NCBI GenBank assembly: GCA_035048495.1
Contig: CM068545.1
Coordinates: forward strand, 21,424,741-21,488,740
Reading direction: 5' to 3'
DNA length: 64,000 nucleotides
From: Euptelea pleiosperma
Taxonomy: Eukaryota > Streptophyta > Magnoliopsida > Ranunculales > Eupteleaceae
Shown one piece after another: positions 1 through 10,851 of the stretch (position 1 is the first letter of the stretch; the number at the start of each line of letters is the position of its first letter). Made by a program: the position numbers and the translations under genes. Under the pieces are notes generated by a model. That model had not been told where the DNA came from. It ran no database searches and saw nothing but the letters and a program-made list of their open reading frames with translations.

Positions 1-811
1 TGATCGATTTGTAGGACACCCAACTCAGCACTATTGGACATTGAAACGACTTTTCGCCAAAAAGCATGCCAGTGGTGAACATCAAAATCTAGGACGCTAC
101 TAAAATCACTGTTAACACCGATCCGCTACTTGAATATCAACATAGTTGGTTGTCCATATGGTCACCCTCATTCTCGGGGACACCCCCATGCCTTGCACTG
201 AAACCATCTCCACAGCCATCGATATTGCTAACCTGCCATCCCTGTTACCAATCCATGTGATTGCAACAGACTACGTTGTGCTGAAACTTCCTTATGGCAC
301 GGTATTCTCAGAAGCACGATAGCCTTAACAACAATATCAGCTCAGCCACTACACTACTCTTCGTGGATGAAGTGGCCTCTCTTCTAGCTATGATGATAGA
401 TATACTCACCTTTAATGATTTTGATCTAACTGAGCCTTTGTTCGATCACCTTCGGCCACTTTATGTCACGATTGTTATCAATGACCTCGAATTTAAACTA
501 ACCTTCGTTGATATGGCTGCTTCCCTCAACTTGCTTCCCCTCACTACACTTGACACCGCCAACATTCGTATCACCGTATTACAAGGTTACCCATTTGCAT
601 TTTCGGATTCAGTCGTATCAGCCAGCAAACTCTAGGCTTTATTAATGTCGATTTCACTGTCAGACCTATAAGAGCCCCCACTCAATTTCATGTTCTCGAA
701 GCACTTACAAGTTTTCATTACTTGATTGGCCACCCTTGGGGTCATAAACACCGTGTTGTCAGCTCCACCTACCACCAGTGTGTGAAGGGCATTGTTTCGG
801 CGAAGTTCAAT
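1..811 (+). pseudogene. Ty3/gypsy (Tat-type) gag-pol linker and protease remnant
   Basis: This is the decayed 5' part of a plant Ty3/gypsy polyprotein. An open stretch at 294-635 holds a retropepsin-like region in which RPLYVTIVINDLEF leads to FVDMAASLNLLP. Intact relatives have FVDTGASLNLLP there, so the catalytic D-T-G has become D-M-A. Protease-flank similarity continues past the stop, in another frame, to about 811 (GFINVDFTV, then FHYLIGHPWGHKHRVV). The sequence is then cut by a foldback element and resumes near 1590. Stops and frameshifts rule out a working polyprotein. Family assignment rests on motif reading and on the matching RT and double RNase H downstream. Confidence 0.75.
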
Positions 812-1583
812 TCGATTTAGAGAATTTCTGTAAAAATTCGCTGACTTAGAGAAGTTTGGAGAATTTTTGCCAAAGCGTTGGTAGAACATACTGATTTTTA
901 AGGATATGATAAAACACTTATTACTCATTTTATAATAAAAAAAAACCATTTGGAGCAACCAAAGCAAGATTAATATCGTTTTTCATATTGACGCAAGAAT
1001 CTAAAGTATTTAGATTTTTTTTAAGATGAGTTATAAGTGTTTTATCGTGCTTGTTTTATCATATCCTTAAAAATCAGTGTGTTTTATTATGCTTGTTTTA
1101 TCATATTTTGCTAATTCTCGGAATTTAGCCTTTTTAGTACAAAAATTGCAAAACTTCATGTTGTACTGCTTATGAGTTTATGACTTAGTATCTTAGTACT
1201 TGCTTAAAAAAAGAATCTCAATACTTTTGATACTTGTGTCAATATGAGTGAAACGATATTAATCTTGTTTAGGTTCCTCTAAAGGGTTGTTTTTATGATA
1301 TAATGAGTTATAAGTGTTTTATCATATCCTTAAAAATCAGTGTGTTTTATAAACATTTTGGCAAAAATTTCTCCAAACTTCTCTAAATCAGCGAATTAAT
1401 TCGGCAATTTTTTGCAATTTTTGTACTGAAAAAGGCTAAACTTTGCGAAATTAGCCGAATGTTGTCGAATTTAGCGAATTAATTCGGCAAAGTTTTGGCG
1501 AAGTTTTGTGATTTTTTTACTGCATGTACACTTTAATTCGGTGATTCGAAATTTGGTGAATTTAGGTCGAACTTCGGCGAATT
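797..1583. mobile_element. Foldback/MITE-like element inserted in gypsy protease region
   Basis: The ends are inverted copies. TTCGGCGAAGTTC at the left pairs with GAACTTCGGCGAA at the right. Inner blocks near 837-875 (GAGAAGTTTGGAGAA) pair with 1353-1400, and 892-920 pairs with about 1310-1340. The middle (1028-1110) carries a near-duplicate block reading TTTTATCATATCCTTAAAAA. There is no coding capacity. It separates two parts of one gypsy polyprotein, so it is an insertion. The target-site duplication is not clear because the terminal TTCGGCGAA is itself close to palindromic. The internal GTGTGTTTTATTATGCTTG block resembles the larger TIR elements at 7300-9020 and 15599-16771. Confidence 0.65.
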
Positions 1584-1589
1584 TTAAAA

Positions 1590-2820
1590 CTATGACACTA
1601 ACTTAAGAAAGTAACCTTGTAAGTGTGCAGCCCCCAAATCAAATTGCACAAACCAAACTTACCCAACGTGGACACTTTTACGACATTGGTGCTTACAGAT
1701 TATGACAGTTTCCGTGGAGGCCCCTGAATGCATGAAGGATGGCGCTAAGGCCGTTGACAAAGCGTTGGAGGTAGTCAACATGGCCATTGTTGAAGACCCC
1801 TTGGTCCCAACTCTATTAGCACCACCCTAGACCCTGTCGGACAAACTCAACTCGTCGGTCTACTCTGAGATTTTTTAGATTGTTTCACCTAAAACTACAC
1901 AGAGATGCAAGGCTTGGATCCTGCCCTCATTTTTCATCACTTGCATGTTCGCCTCGACTCCACTCCTGTTAAGTAGTCATCTCATTCCTTTTAACACGAC
2001 ATTGAGGAACAAACCAAGACAAAAATATAGAAGTTGCTTATAGCAAACTTTGGTAAACCAATCCAATATCCGGCATGGCTCGCCAACATCTTCCCCGTTA
2101 AAAAGATTTGACAAATTCGATGTTGCATCAACTTTAGGGATCTTAACAGGGCATGTTTCAAGGATGACTTCCCTCTACCAAACATGGACATGCTCACTGA
2201 TGCTGCGGTTGGACACAAAATGTTCTCTTTCATGGATGGATTTAGCAGGTATAACCAAATCCACATGGCACCACGAGACACAAAAATCGCATTTTGTACT
2301 CACATGAGCGAATTCCATTACATCGTGATGTTGTTTGGACTTAAAAATGCTGGTGTTATCTATCAACTTGTCATGACTACTATCTTTCATAGATGATGCA
2401 TCGAAACATAAAGGATTATGTTGAAGACATCATTGTAAAATCCTGGCAAAGAGATGCCCATCTCTCCACCTTACGGCGTGTCTTTGAGCACTGCCGACAT
2501 TTCCAACTCCAAATGAACCCACTCAAGTGCGCCTTCGGAGTTATGAAGGGAAAGTTTCTCAAATTCGACATCCATAAGCATGGCATTGATATCGATAGTG
2601 CATGATCTATTGCCATCGCCACGATGCCCACCCTCACCAATCTTCTAAACTCCAAACTTTCCTTGGTCGCGTCTTTTATCTTTGGCATTTTATTCTCGGC
2701 TTGGCTAAATAGACCGCCTGTTTCACACCTTTGCTCAAGAAGAACGCTACCTTCACATGGAGAGACATTCAAGAAACTACCTTCAATCAATTAAATTCAG
2801 TCTTAGGATCTTCCCTACTA
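1590..2820 (+). pseudogene. Ty3/gypsy reverse transcriptase remnant
   Basis: This continues the element from 1-811. After a degenerate linker (EAPECMKDGAKAVDKALEVV near 1712), the RT core is readable: WLANIFPVKK (2078), then the fingers/palm stretch MFSFMDGFSRYNQIHMAP (2220 onward), LFGLKNAGVIYQ (about 2332), and NIKDYVEDIIVKSW (2404-2450). The catalytic motif is YVED where the family has YVDD. A tether segment with WRDIQETTFNQL follows to about 2815. At least four frameshifts or stops interrupt it, so it cannot make RT. It ends abruptly at about 2821 where an unrelated block starts. Confidence 0.85.
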
Positions 2821-3395
2821 TAATGGCTGTGATACTCAAGATGATGCGGATCGGAGACGATCAGATGGCAAAAGAAGCTTAGTATAGGATGATAGTCTTC
2901 ATATGCCTAATACCAAAGTGTTGCCAAGGACAAAAGTCCAAAACACAAGCTTTTTTTAATCTTCTCAAGAGGTGCCTTCTCCTTGATCCCCATAGCTAAA
3001 TATATATAGGCCTCCACTTCCTTAGCCTCCAAGACAAACATTAAATAGACTACAACTTCCAAGACCCCAAACTTAAACAAACTTTGCAATCTCAAGACTT
3101 CCTTAACTAACTTAACCATTTCCTATGCAAGACTACCCTTTTTCCCATACAAACTAACAATTCCCATACACCTAACTAATAAATACATTTGACAACTTTC
3201 AAAGCATTAAAGATACTAAACAAAGAATTAGATAACCAACTAACTCTTAAGACTTTGCCAAGCTTACTACCACTTCCCATGCATATTAACTACACTTCAT
3301 TTTTCCAACATTATGGACCACATGTTGGATCATTCTAGAAAAACCATGATCCATGACCCATTTTATCATGGATCTGAGATCCATTAACACCATCT
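2821..3395 (-). mobile_element. Possible solo-LTR-like insertion between gypsy RT and RNase H
   Basis: This block interrupts the reading from RT tether to RNase H and has no gypsy similarity. Read on the minus strand from 3389 it starts TGTTAATGGATCTC and ends near a CA at 2824-2829, as an LTR would. It is rich in polypyrimidine tracts on the plus strand, like an LTR read backwards. A convincing 5-bp target duplication was not found. It could be another kind of insertion or a rearranged filler. Confidence 0.35.
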
Positions 3396-4860
3396 AATAG
3401 TGGGGGTGGTTCTGCTTGCATCACAAGAAGTCGTTGCTGTTGTACTTGGCATCCATTAAGAACTCTATCGGCACATTGTTACTGCAACATGATGAAGTTG
3501 GAGATGAGCGACTCATCGACTACATCAGTCGTCCCTTCCAAGACGCCAGATCACAGTATCCCAAAGTCGAGTGTGCTTGTTTGTCCCTCATATTCGCCAC
3601 CTAGAAGCTCTGTCACTACTTTTTGGTTGCAAAATATCATTTGTTGACAAAACACACCCAATCAATTGTTTGCTCTCCCGATTTGTGCTCTCCTGCCGAA
3701 CTGTGTGATGGTTATTACAGTTGTCTAAGTTTTACATCACTTGCATCCGCCCTAACCCACCAAAGGGCAAGCAATAGTAGACTTATTAATTGCTTTTCTT
3801 AGTATGAATGATTCTCCTATCAATGAAGATGTGCCTGGTGACTTACCAATAGCTAATGACGTGGATATTAACATGCAATGCCCTTGGACACATTATTTTG
3901 ACCACTCCTCTTCTGCAGGTGGTGGGCTCAGCATTATCATCATTGACCCTGATGGGGTGTTTACCTTGTTGTCATACAAGTTGGACTTCCCTTACTCTAA
4001 CAACGAAGTCGAATACAAACCTTTTATTTTAAGGTTGCACATAGCCAATAACCTAGGTGTTTGAAGATTGGTTATCAAGGGCGGTTCGAACTTGCTTGTT
4101 AACCAAATTACTAGGATCTACACACCTTAAAGGAACTAAAGCTCGATCACTATCGATCGGTAGCCGAACAGTTCCTTAGTCATTTTCAAGACTCCGCCAT
4201 TCTTTATACTAAAACCGATTGCCCTGCTGATGCCCTAACAACTCTAGCGTTTAAACTATGATTTGATGGTACGTATACAGAGGTCAAAGTCATCCGTCAA
4301 ACCATTTGCAAGGCATGGCTACAAGTGCCTCCCACCCCCCTTTTGCAGGAGATGATTGGCGAGCTCCACTTGTCACGGAATTTTGCAAGCCAATGGAACA
4401 ATGCACTTCAACCCTAAGCACACTAAAATGTTTCACCTGGCTTCTTGGCGTACTATAGCATCGAAGCCCAAGTGGCACACTTGCTCGATGTTTGGATGAT
4501 ACTGAAGCACACCACATCTTGTCAACAACACGCAAATATTTACGAATTGACCTTGGATGTCACTAACGCTTGGGATATTACTAGCCTACAATGGGTACGA
4601 ATGCTCATCAACTTAAGACAATTGCACCAATTGTCAAAAAACACCACACGCCGCCGAGGTCAACGAGTCGCTAATGCTACTGACTAGTGCCTACCTTATG
4701 TTGCACTTTTGAAAGATGGAGTCCTCCCTAACACTTAGGAAACTGCCATCAAGATCTGCAAGTATGCCAAGCGCTTTGCCTTACAAGATGGCATCCTTTA
4801 TTGTCACAACTATCAGAACTCTTTCCTGAGATGCCTTCTTGGGCCCTTAAATACAGTTCG
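3396..4860 (+). pseudogene. Ty3/gypsy tandem RNase H domains and integrase N-terminus remnant
   Basis: The first RNase H domain is at 3416-3604 (LLLYLASIKNSIGTLLLQHD, then YISRPFQDARSQYPKVE). A second, archaeal-type RNase H lies at 3804-4230: YFDHSSSAGGG, LDFPYSNNEVEY, then a G where the family has the D of GDSNLVVNQ. Two RNase H domains are the hallmark of the Tat/Ogre branch of plant gypsy elements. Integrase zinc-finger-side sequence follows (LLKDGVLPNT near 4705 and ALQDGILYCHNYQ near 4780), broken by stops. The similarity stops within about 25 bases of 4860, where copia sequence begins. Confidence 0.8.
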
Positions 4861-4861
4861 T

Positions 4862-6176
4862 GCTCACTAAACCTCATGTGGGTAACGTCAGGGAGCTTGT
4901 TGATTTGCCAAGAGGCAAGAAGCCGGTTGGGTGCAGATGGGTGTTCACAGTAAAGTATCAGGCAGATGGATCAGTTGAGAAGTACAAGGCTAGATTGGTA
5001 GCTAAGGGGTACACTCAGATCTATGGGATTGATTACGTGGAGACCTTTGCACCTGTGGCAAAGATGAACTCCATCAGGGTATTGTTGTCCTTGGCAGCAA
5101 ACCAAGCATGACTTTTGCATCAGCTGGATGTGAAGAATGCTTTTCTTCATGGTGATCTGCATGAAGTTTATATGGTACCTCCTCCAGGATTCACCCCCCA
5201 AGGGGATAACAGCAAGGTGTGTCAACTGAGGAAAGCTCTCTATGGGCTTAAGCAATCTCCCAGAGCTTGGTTCGAGAGGTTCACTCTAGCAGTGAAGAAG
5301 CTGGGTTATACTCAAAGCTAAGCCGATCACACCCTATTTGTGAAGCATCTAGGGAAGAGCACTACTGCCCTCATCGTCTATGTTGATAACATCATTCTTA
5401 CAGGGGATGATGCAGAAGAGGTGACCAAGCTAAAGAATCATCTAGCAGGGGAATTTGAGACCAAGGATTTGGGGCTTCTCAAGTACTTTCTCAGCAACCA
5501 GTATGGGGGGTTTTCAGAGATTGGTTGGGAGGTTGATCTACCTCTCTTTAACTCGCCCAGACATTACCTATGTAGTCAGCGTTACCAGTCAATATATGCA
5601 TTCTCCTAGGGAGATTCACTTAGAGGCGGCACACAGGATATTGAGATATCTCAAGTTTGCCCTTGCACGAGGCCTCCTCTTCAAGAAGAATGGCCACATG
5701 AGAGTAGAGTCATACATTGATGCAGATTGGGCTGGTGCCAAGGATGACAGGAGATCTACCTCAGGCTATTGCACTTTTGTAGGAGGCAACCTGGAGGTGC
5801 AAGAAGCAACTTGCAGTTTCCAGATCCAGTTCAGAGGCAGAATTTGGGGCAATGGCCCATGGCTTGTGTGAGATGCTCTGGCCGAAGATGTTGGTTGCTG
5901 AGCTTGGCTTTCCAGTCTTGGGGTCCGTAAGCTTGTATTGTGACAACAAGGCTGCTATCAGCATTGCTCACAATCCAGTATAACGTGACCGAGCCAAGCA
6001 CATTGAAGTGGATCGCCACTTCATTCAGGAGAAGATCGTATCTGGAGAAGTTTGTACCCCCTTTGTGAAGACCGATGAGCAAGTAGCATACGTCTTCACC
6101 AAAAGAGTTCCTAGTTGGCAACTTCATAGATGTTTATGCAAGTTAGGCATGAGAGATATATATGTACCAACTTGAG
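4862..6176 (+). pseudogene. Ty1/copia RT and RNase H remnant
   Basis: This is the C-terminal part of a copia polyprotein. It reads [18 protein letters not shown] (from 4890), [17 protein letters not shown], a stop at 5109, [36 protein letters not shown], a stop near 5320, then LIVYVDNIILTGDDAEE. The catalytic YVDD is YVDN. After a frameshift come LTRPDITYVVSVTSQYMHS, ADWAGAKDDRRSTSGYCTFV and, after another shift, YCDNKAAISIAHNP and HIEVDRHFIQEKI. It ends at KLGMRDIYVPT just before a polypurine tract. Gag, protease and integrase are absent, so the 5' end is missing where it meets gypsy sequence. Confidence 0.9.
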
Positions 6177-6400
6177 GGGGAGTGTTATCAGATACATATT
6201 TTATAAGTATGAGGGCTATTCCTGTAAATACTCCTTTGTATGAGGGGTATACTTGTCTTTCGTAATACCCCTTCTATATAAATAAGATTTATGGAGTCAT
6301 TGTGACCTACACAATGACATACTTCTCTCTTCTTTCCTCTCTCTTCTCTTCTCTCTTACTCTAACCTAACCCTAACCCTAAAACCTCCATTGATTTCAAC
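6172..6400 (+). mobile_element. copia 3' LTR with polypurine tract
   Basis: The polypurine tract TTGAGGGGGAG (6172-6182) sits directly after the end of the copia pol remnant and is followed by TGTTATCAGATAC, the expected LTR start at 6183. A TATA-like CTATATAAATAAG lies at 6273-6285, followed by a pyrimidine-rich stretch with CCCTAA units. The right LTR border is not certain; candidates ending in CA lie between about 6390 and 6420. No 5' LTR is present in the window. Confidence 0.7.
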
Positions 6401-6519
6401 TCGCATTTAATGGATGCACGAAGTGTAAATCTCAGTAAACAAAGACAACCTTGAGGAGGGGGAGATGAGCATATGCTTTCTCAGACTCACGTGCAAATAT
6501 GTGGGCCTGGAAAATACTA

Positions 6520-6877
6520 AGGCCTTGCTTGGTTTGCTGCACTGGGATGCATTTTGCACTCCGGTGCAAATGCGGTGAGTTGCATTGCAGTCACTTACCA
6601 TGATTTTTGGGCTGCACATGATTGCATCCATTTTCTTAAAGAGTTTGCAAGGGATTGGCAATTAGCACTTGCAGGCCAGCTCATTTGCACACCCCCAACC
6701 AATCACTTGTAATTCTAAAACTGTGGCAAGTGGGTGCATTGCATCCGATTTACATTGAACCAAGCATGGCCTAAGTTGCATTCATTCGCACTACCGAACA
6801 CCAAGAAAAAACGATCATGTGCGCAGCTTGAGATTTCCTGGACCCAAATCCCAAGTCGTGCATTCCAAACAAGCCCT
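6520..6877. mobile_element. Tourist-like (PIF/Harbinger) MITE
   Basis: The ends form an inverted repeat: AGGCCTTGCTTGG at 6520 and CCAAACAAGCCCT at 6865-6877. They are bordered by CTA (6517-6519) and TTA (6878-6880), an imperfect copy of the usual 3-bp TWA target. The interior of about 360 bp is rich in GTGCA/TGCAC repeats and has no coding potential. A hAT origin is possible but less likely, since no 8-bp duplication is seen. Confidence 0.6.
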
Positions 6878-6880
6878 TTA

Positions 6881-7300
6881 AAAAGGGTGTGCTTTTTCTA
6901 CTCCCTTCTTACTCATCCACAATAGATGTTTTTAACGTTATATTAGACAAAAATACCCTTCTCAATTGAAAAGGATTTTTTGATTTTGTTTAAAATTCCT
7001 AAACTAACGCTTTGTGTTTTTCCACGTGAGGGGTACTTTTGTCAAAAGAAATATTCAAAGCATTGGAAGAGTGGATGAAGCAAAAGATAGTAAAACCATG
7101 CAACTCCTACTTATTCCTTTACAAATTAGACCAGAAAGGAGTAAGATTTCCCAAAATTTTAAATGATCTAATATAAGGCTATATTTTCAACCGTACAGAT
7201 GTATAGGATATAGGAGTAATTTTTTATTTTTTATAGTAATTGAAAATCAAGACCTGTAGAATGTACAAGCCAAAAGGAGATTGATCAGCTGTGAGAAAGG
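6881..7300. other. Unassigned AT-rich spacer
   Basis: This is low-GC DNA between the MITE and the left TIR element. No coding motif, inverted repeat or promoter pattern was recognised. Confidence 0.5.
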
Positions 7301-9020
7301 ATTTCAAAGCCTATGCATTAGTGGAGGCAAGGTATTAGATTTCCATAATTTTGCGAAATATGGAATTTCAAGAGGAACCAACAAGAACTTTAACTTACAT
7401 TTCGTTTTTGTATATATTTCACGAAATAACTATTCATTTTGCGAAATGTTTCAATGAAAATATATGCAACCATCCTACAGTTATAAAATGTATTATTCTC
7501 GTCGCAACATTTCCTTATATTTCAACCTCAACATTTGAACCTCGTCCAAATTAAATTTTTTTTAATAAATTTTACTCCTCTAACCATCCTACTCCAAAAA
7601 TGACCAATTTACTTCTATTGTTTGTTTGAAAAACTCCTCACATTGATTAGAGAGCGGATCGAAGAAAAATTAAGATAATAACAATTTTTTCAATAAATGT
7701 TTTTGCAGTTCCTCAATAGAAAGAGATTTTAGAGGTTTAAATGCATCAATTTTATGGATCTATGATGCATTTAAGATTTGTGGATATATTTAAGGATTTT
7801 TAGGGTGAAATTTTCAAAAATTGGGGAAAAGGTCAATTTCCTTTATTTTCACCCTAAACGTCCATAGTTATCCATGAATGAACTATATGTTGTATAGCTT
7901 CACCCAATATACAGCTTGGTTGGATCAATTTTTTCTGTTTTTCAAATAATTAATTTCAAAATTTATAAAAATGCCGATATTTGGCAAATTTTAATAAGTT
8001 AATTGTGATAGAACTTATAAATTACACATAATATTCATTCATTAAGAAAAATGGACTATGATTGGTTAATTATCTATATATAATCTTATTTTGTAATTAA
8101 CAAATGATTAAAACTAAAATTTCAATGAAATTTTTAAATATAAAAAAAATCAAAGAGATTAGGGAAATCCTATTTCATCAAGTTCATCCATATACGATGT
8201 ATTCTAAGCATGTTAGCACATTCATTTAATTGTTTATATTTAATTAATTTAAAATGAGTAATCTATCCCTTAAAAATATAAAATTAGAAAAATATATAAA
8301 CATGCGTGAATCTTGTAATAATAGTCTATGTCATTTAGGCACGTACCGTACAATTTTGTGCTCTTTAGGGTAGTTCACATGTTATGATAACATGTAATTC
8401 ATGTGTTGAATCTATTGATTATGGTACCATAACATCATAACGCTGAGTACTTGGAGCACCCAATGATGGGAGCATTGGTGAGTGTTTATCTGATCAATAT
8501 GAGCAATACATGTAGGATTATCAGAATTGACACCATAACATCATGTCGTGGGCCCAGTACTGTAACTTATAGGGCATCAATTCTCTCAAGGTCCTAGCAA
8601 GGATGGTGACAATGGGGGGCCAAAGATCCATCTGCTTATTACCTTTTCATGCGTCATGTACTCTTCTATTTTGAGATGATGTATTTATTGTAACATGATT
8701 TGATGATTATAATCATTTCATGTGCAATTATAGTTGTTTTTACCTCTTGGGCTCTTAGATACCTGAATTAGCATGTAAAAGAACACTATGGACATTCATT
8801 TTGATTCTACATATGGTTGTTTATTATAATTTGATGACTTATGGATGTGTGTTTATTCTTGTTTTATCATTTCCTAAAGTTTCAACAAAAATTTAAACCA
8901 TATTTTCATTTCCACAATTTTCCCATCATTTCCATGAAAATTGTATTATTTTTATACTGATCAAAATATTTCAATTTCCAAGATGGTCAAAATAAATTTC
9001 TAAATATAAATTTAATACCT
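7300..9020 (+). mobile_element. TIR/foldback element, left copy (carries a ~650-bp extra block)
   Basis: This region aligns in inverted orientation, by eye, with 15599-16771. Paired landmarks are 7740-7835 with 16190-16290 (CTATGATGCATTT, TTTAGGGTGAAA), 7860-7930 with 16080-16160, 8000-8110 with 15870-15990, and 8787-8960 with 15670-15835 (CTACATATGGTTGT, TCATTTCCA). The outer end (7310-7350) matches the reverse complement of 16710-16760. About 650 bp at 8110-8780 has no partner in the other copy, so it is an insertion here or a deletion there. There is no protein coding. It is a non-autonomous DNA element; the superfamily is not fixed. Confidence 0.6.
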
Positions 9021-9589
9021 TGAGAAGAGAATATGGCCTTGGGTAGAATTGAATGGTGAAAGTGATACAAGTAGCTGACTTAGATAGTTGGTACAAGGCT
9101 TGGATAATGATGACAAATTATTTATTTTCTAAGTTAATGAAACCTAATTGCTGGCTTGCAGTTTGCAGTTTGCTTTACTTTTAGATGATGATCATCTTAA
9201 AAATAATCTTTTTACTAGTTTCCAGTGCCACGTCTTTAAAAATCATGAAGAAACACTCTTCCACTTATGCAGTGACAAAGATTGGTTTGAACTTTGAATT
9301 AAACTTCCAACAGATGAATGGCACTAATTCATTTGGCTTGCCTCTCCAAATGCTGAGGAAAAGAAGTCTCTTGCCTCATTTGGAAGAAACAGGTAAAGCT
9401 GCAATGATGGAGAAGTGGAAACAATGATTTTTCACTAGATTTGAAAACTATCATTTGTCTATCCTTTGAACCACAAGGATCTATGTCCAAAAGTTTAAAT
9501 CAACCAACTTCATTCTTTTTTGAAGGAGATCTTAACCAATGAATTGGAGAAACCTCAACAACTGATAGGAATCCCAAGCAGTCCCTCAA
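9021..9589. other. Unassigned spacer
   Basis: No confident feature. A short stretch at about 9209-9300 reads like a cysteine/histidine motif of a LINE tail (NHEETLFHLC), but it is too short to call. Confidence 0.4.
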
Positions 9590-9650
9590 AACTTATTGTA
9601 AACAGAGAAATGAGATCTAGAACTCAGAAATAATGATTGCCTCTTTATTG

Positions 9651-10135
9651 ATGATAATCACTTTGAAACACAAGGTAACATGCCTAGAAGCAAATTAAAG
9701 AGGAATCCATGGCATCCGAGTCTAGAGTTCTGCGGAATAAACGTTTGTAAAGACCACAGAGAAGGAAGATAAAGAAGAGAGGCTAAGAGAAAAAGAGCAA
9801 GGTAACACATTGGCTTTGGTCCCCTTTCTTTTCCTTCAACCCCTTCTCTATTTATAGTGGAGGGTTGAAGGTTAAGAGGGCACGACTGTATTGATGACAA
9901 TCACTTTAGAACACAAAGTAATATGTCTAGAAGCAAATTAAAGAGGAATCCGTGGCATCCGAGTCTAGAGTTCTACGGACTAAACGGTTGTAAAGACCAC
10001 AAAGAAGGAAGATAAAGAAGAGAGGCTAAGAGAAAAAGAGCAGGGTAACACATTGGCTTTGGTCCCCCCTCTTTTCCTTCAACCCCTTCCTCTATTTATA
10101 ATGGAGGGTCGAAGGTTAAGTGGGCACGATTGTAA
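9651..10135. repeat. Tandem duplication, 2 x ~243 bp
   Basis: The two units start GATGATAATCACTTTG and GATGACAATCACTTTAG and share TAGAAGCAAATTAAAGAGG, GGCATCCGAGTCTAGAG and CTATTTATA. They differ by scattered substitutions and a few 1-bp indels. Each unit contains one minus-strand TATA motif. Confidence 0.9.
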
Positions 10136-10527
10136 TAAATGTGTCAATTTTCATCGTGCGTCCATATTGTGCCATGTGGATCAGAGGTGGCGCCATCATA
10201 TTTGATTACGATTCTTTGATCGAACACGTAGCATATTACCGTTCCTCTGTGCAGCCCAGACGACAGTCGATCAAGCGAGTATCTTGTTCCTACATGTTTT
10301 AGCAGTCTTGCGAACAAGATTGCCTCTGATCGACTTCTCATACCCTTGCCCCGTCAATCCTGCGATTTATCTATGACCTCCATGCTAGTGTGCGACACTA
10401 GATAGCGTGGCTAAAAATGAATTCCTATTAGCAAGCGCATGCCCTCGTGCGAGCAAGACTATCGTCTCAGTGCCATCTGCAAGTACTAATTGCGTAGTTC
10501 ATGAGTGAAAGACATCAATATATATCT

Positions 10528-10677
10528 GTCCAACGTGCGGGCGCCGTCTTTTGACCAAGTTCCATGTGCGGGTGCCTTCTGATAGATAGTTGCTCGTGCG
10601 GGTGTTGTCTGATAGATAGATGCACGTGCAAGTGCCATCTGGTATCCAAGTTCCACGTGCGGGTGTCGTCTGATCTT
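10528..10677. repeat. Minisatellite, ~34-bp units around CGTGCGGGTG
   Basis: Four to five imperfect units carry CGTGCGGGTGCCGTCTGAT-like cores (near 10535, 10566, 10595, 10626 and 10656). They are separated by GATAGATAG or TCCAAGTTCCA. The array sits upstream of the duplicated minus-strand TATA segment, where LTR U3 enhancer repeats would be expected. Confidence 0.75.
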
Positions 10678-10851
10678 TGTTTGGGATATCTACACTTATC
10701 AAGGGAGGTCACATCGTGGTCAAATTGTCCTCATATGGCATGACAAGGGTGGAGGATCCAATCGGGATCTTGAGTAGTTATTTTTTTTATGTAATTGGGC
10801 AGTAGGGATATTTTGGTCATTTTACATAGTCTTATTCATATAAAGTCTTAG

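Larger units (their letters stand above)
9590..10745 (-). mobile_element. LTR-like block with duplicated promoter segment (minus strand)
   Basis: On the minus strand this has the layout of a retroelement LTR. A U3-like part (10740 to about 10150) with short tandem repeats is followed by TATA-bearing segments (CACTATAAATAGAG) and then by AATAAA at about 9640. The segment with the TATA box occurs twice in tandem, 9651-9892 and 9893-10135, about 90% alike. Exact termini and a target-site duplication could not be set, and no internal coding region is attached. A non-LTR promoter duplication remains possible. Confidence 0.5.

Noticed and set aside
6362..6382. CCCTAA/CCTAAC units resembling telomere repeats
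   Set aside because: Only three imperfect units, inside a copia LTR leader. Such telo-box-like motifs are common in plant transcribed regions.
9209..9300. Short Cys/His stretch like a LINE zf-RVT (NHEETLFHLC)
   Set aside because: About 30 codons only, ends at a stop, with no LINE sequence on either side.
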